Shown one piece after another: positions 62,005 to 64,000 of a stretch of DNA of 64,000 nt. Source of the DNA: Balneola vulgaris DSM 17893 (GTDB lineage Bacteria; Bacteroidota; Rhodothermia; Balneolales; Balneolaceae). The notes under the pieces are model-generated. The model made no database searches, had not been told where the DNA came from, and saw only the letters and a list, made by a program, of their open reading frames with translations. The position numbers and the translations under genes were made by a program. Position 1 is the stretch's first letter. The number at the start of each line of letters is the position of its first letter. The stretch lies in assembly GCF_000375465.1 (NCBI RefSeq), contig NZ_AQXH01000001.1, forward strand, positions 1,465,338 to 1,529,337. The letters are read 5' to 3'.

Positions 62005-62967
62005 ATGAAAAATTTACTCCTCTTCATTACACCTGTTTTAATCTGGGGTTCTACTTGGTATGTAATCAAATTTCAAGTAGGCGATGTAGACCCTATGCTG
62101 TCTGTGGCATACCGCTTTGGGATTGCGGGTGTACTCATGTTAATTATTTGTAAGGCTTGGGGAGTTAAACTTCGTTTCTCAAAATCTGAACACCTGTTTA
62201 TTCTCTTACAAGGTGTGCTCATTTTTGGCTTTAACTACTGGTTGATTTATCAATCTGAACTGTATTTAACTAGTGGATTAGTTGGGCTTATATTCTCTTT
62301 ATTAGTGTTCCTAAACATTATCAATGGGCGCATTTTTCTAAAAACACCGTTTGAGTTAAAGGTGATATTAGGTGGTTTTTTAGGGTTAATAGGCACGGGT
62401 TTCGTGTTCTGGGAAGACCTGATGCAATTCGCCTTTAGCGACGGCAAAGTACTTGGGTTAGCTTTAGCGGTTGGCGGAACCTACATTGCATCACTCGGAA
62501 ACATCACATCTGCTCGTAATCAAAAAGCGGGCATACCAGTAATACCGTCTAATGCCTATGGAATGGTTTATGGTGCTATAGCTATGTTTGTACTGGCACT
62601 ACTTATGGGAAAGGAAATTAGCTACAACCCCTCATTAAGTTACACGCTCTCTCTTTTGTATTTAGCTATACTTGGCTCGATCGTTGCCTTTGGGGCGTAT
62701 ATGACCTTGATCGGAAACATTGGCGCATCTAAAGCTGCTTATGTATCTCTTATAGCACCCGTGATTGCATTAACTATTTCAACCTTCCTAGAAAACTATC
62801 AATGGTCGTTGATTAGCATGAGTGGGGCTATACTCATATTGGTGGGCAACATAGTAGCACTTCGTTCTTCGAAAAAGAAAAAAGAAGAAGTATTTCCTCG
62901 TGTTCCAGAGCTTAAAGTACCCGTTGAGACCCTAGAGGAAAACCTACCGGATCAACTCACCAAATAA
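62005..62967 (+). CDS. DMT-superfamily (EamA) transporter (second copy)
   Basis: A 320-residue membrane protein with ten helices in two EamA repeats. It begins NLLLFITPVLIWGSTWYVIKFQVGDVDPMLSVAYRFGIAGVLML; the second repeat includes YMTLIGNIGASKAAYVSLIAPVIALTISTFLE. A hydrophilic tail of about 30 residues (KKKKEEVFPRVPELKVPVETLEENLPDQLTK) follows the last helix and extends the family's usual end. The substrate is unknown. The gene overlaps the convergent hutG by 24 bp at its 3' end. Confidence 0.88.
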   Translation: MKNLLLFITPVLIWGSTWYVIKFQVGDVDPMLSVAYRFGIAGVLMLIICKAWGVKLRFSKSEHLFILLQGVLIFGFNYWLIYQSELYLTSGLVGLIFSLLVFLNIINGRIFLKTPFELKVILGGFLGLIGTGFVFWEDLMQFAFSDGKVLGLALAVGGTYIASLGNITSARNQKAGIPVIPSNAYGMVYGAIAMFVLALLMGKEISYNPSLSYTLSLLYLAILGSIVAFGAYMTLIGNIGASKAAYVSLIAPVIALTISTFLENYQWSLISMSGAILILVGNIVALRSSKKKKEEVFPRVPELKVPVETLEENLPDQLTK

Positions 62968-63912
62968 TGTACCAGCCGTTCTTACGGTTCGTAGCTGTTC
63001 GTCGAATAAAGGATTCAATTCACAAATATCGGCACTTAGAAGCTTACCCGAGTTCTTCACCAAGTCAATGACTTCTAGGGCAGGAAGTAATGAGATACCA
63101 TCCCACGCAGGAGCACTAACACCTGGAGCGATGGATGCATCAAACACATCTAGGCATATTGTGAGATATATAAAATCTTGCTCTTGAATAAACTGCTTAA
63201 TGGGTTCAAGACTGTCTTTTAGCGAATGCTTTATTTCACGATTGGTTACATGCCCCACTTTATAATCTTGTGCCGTTTTAAAAAGGGCATCTGTATTATT
63301 ATCTCGGTTAATACCATAAACGAAATATTCTAGAGGCATATCCTGTGCTTTAGCATGATCCAATGCTTGTAGAAAAGGAGATCCTGAATGAGTTCGCACA
63401 CCATAAGGACGCAAATCGAAGTGCGCATCGATATTTAGAATACCTAGCTTTGCTCCTTTATGATGATTTTGTAGATGCTTCGAGATTCCTAGATAATGTC
63501 CGAATGCTGTTTCATGCCCACCCCCTATAACAATAGGAGTGTTTGATGTCTGCAACAGCGAGTAGATAGCCTCTCCTAAAGCTTCCTGTCCTTCTTCCAA
63601 CTTTGTCTGTTCCGGCTTGATATTTCCAACATCGTAGAAACCTTCTTCACTGCCATGCCAACACATGGAGCCTATAGAAGATCGTAGATAATTAGCTCCT
63701 AATGCCGCTCCAGCCCTGCCGCCATTTCTCTTCACACCGATATCACACACAAAGCCCAAAACCACTTTCTTATTCTGTTGGCTGAAAGAATTTAATGAGG
63801 CCGTTTTCACCACCTGATGCACTCTGAATTGAGCCTCATCTTCCAGTGAATCAATTCTACCGGTCCATAACTCTGATTTAGGTTCTTTATACAATTGCTG
63901 CAGGTAACTCAT
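62944..63912 (-). CDS. hutG: Formimidoylglutamase (arginase/agmatinase family)
   Basis: A 322-residue dimanganese enzyme that hydrolyses N-formimidoyl-L-glutamate to glutamate and formamide in histidine breakdown. Metal ligands are visible: GGGHE (His133), NIDAHFDLR (Asp162, His164, Asp166) and CLDVFDASIAPGVSAP (Asp255, Asp258). The overall form (GRAGAALGANYLRSS, WHGSEEGFYDVGNI) fits HutG rather than arginase or agmatinase. The upstream minus-strand frame looks like the 3' end of hutI, supporting a hut gene order. It overlaps that frame at its start and a DMT transporter at its end. Confidence 0.85.
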   Translation of the reverse strand: MSYLQQLYKEPKSELWTGRIDSLEDEAQFRVHQVVKTASLNSFSQQNKKVVLGFVCDIGVKRNGGRAGAALGANYLRSSIGSMCWHGSEEGFYDVGNIKPEQTKLEEGQEALGEAIYSLLQTSNTPIVIGGGHETAFGHYLGISKHLQNHHKGAKLGILNIDAHFDLRPYGVRTHSGSPFLQALDHAKAQDMPLEYFVYGINRDNNTDALFKTAQDYKVGHVTNREIKHSLKDSLEPIKQFIQEQDFIYLTICLDVFDASIAPGVSAPAWDGISLLPALEVIDLVKNSGKLLSADICELNPLFDEQLRTVRTAGTLFGELIR

Positions 63913-64000
63913 AACATTCCTCTCTTACAATTAAGTAGCTCGGCCTTAATTGACCTTGCTTGTACAATATGTTCCTATAATCGTCGGTATCAAACACCAC
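63887..64000 (-). CDS. hutI: 3' end of a probable imidazolonepropionase gene (partial)
   Basis: The minus strand from 64000 is open in one frame: VVFDTDDYRNILYKQGQLRP, then SYLIVREECYELPAAIV and a TAA at 63889-63887; the other two frames have early stops. The segment VFDTDDYRNILY resembles the C-terminal end of imidazolonepropionases (ADxxVFDxDDYRxxxY), and hutG follows with a 26-bp overlap. Assignment rests on a short stretch and on gene order. Confidence 0.55.
   Translation of the reverse strand: MVFDTDDYRNILYKQGQLRPSYLIVREECYELPAAIV

Noticed and set aside
1-64000. CRISPR arrays, tRNA or rRNA genes, insertion sequences and prophage genes
   Set aside because: I looked for spaced direct repeats, tRNA-like cloverleaf segments in the gaps, transposase motifs and phage structural genes, and saw none.

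Overview
The window comes from a moderate-to-low GC chromosome of a Bacteroidota/Rhodothermota-type bacterium, most probably a marine Balneolota (Balneolaceae) relative. This is an inference from gene content. Supporting points are several promoters of the Bacteroidota form TTTG-N19-TAnnTTTG, frequent TTG/GTG starts, a bacillithiol gene (bshA), Bat genes, a DUF6122 protein, a choice-of-anchor-B lipoprotein and a Bacteroidota-type serine-palmitoyltransferase-like enzyme. I see no rRNA, tRNA, CRISPR array, insertion sequence or prophage, and no gene-free stretch above about 225 bp. The segment reads as core chromosome.

Layout. 1-3.4 kb: a minus-strand TetR-controlled RND efflux operon (tetR, tolC-like, adaptor, start of the pump). 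3.5-14.2 kb: a DMT transporter, then a Wzx/Wzy-type exopolysaccharide locus in two converging arms (Wza-like, Wzz-like, polymerase/ligase, GT2 and GT4 on plus; GT4, flippase and an unclassified glycosyltransferase on minus). 14.2-16.5 kb: pyrR-pyrB and a frameshifted methyltransferase. 16.7-25.6 kb: sucC, a small unknown protein, bshA, yebC leading into batC-like/batC-like/batD/batE, and an M20 dipeptidase. 25.7-29.8 kb: a MacA/MacB-like/TolC operon with no ATPase gene. 29.9-38.4 kb: a cation-chloride cotransporter, panC-panD, a two-lipoyl-domain E2 acyltransferase, a trans-sulfuration PLP enzyme, a Ste24-like protease and DUF6122.

38.5-47 kb: an MhqO/MhqD-like dioxygenase-esterase pair with a KefB-like antiporter, the TIGR03545/TIGR03546 pair, the choice-of-anchor-B lipoprotein and the alpha-oxoamine synthase. 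47-54.5 kb: a strongly degenerate DEAD-box protein with an acidic repeat-bearing insert, a CPBP protease, an SRAP (YedK/HMCES) homologue lacking its catalytic residues, MscS, secG, an M24 peptidase and an NTF2-like exported protein. 54.5-64 kb: mnmE, an outer-membrane barrel, a POT peptide transporter, DUF456, a PAS histidine kinase, a membrane protein, a DksA-type zinc finger protein, a second DMT transporter, hutG and the 3' end of a likely hutI.

The most unusual items are the two pseudoenzymes (DEAD-box-like at 47102-49081 and SRAP-like at 50201-50854), the near-identical 22-bp operator-like sites on both sides of tetR in opposite orientation, the single-base frameshift in the methyltransferase, and a terminator ending almost on the panC start codon. 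I did not find a clear multi-gene defence or mobile system.
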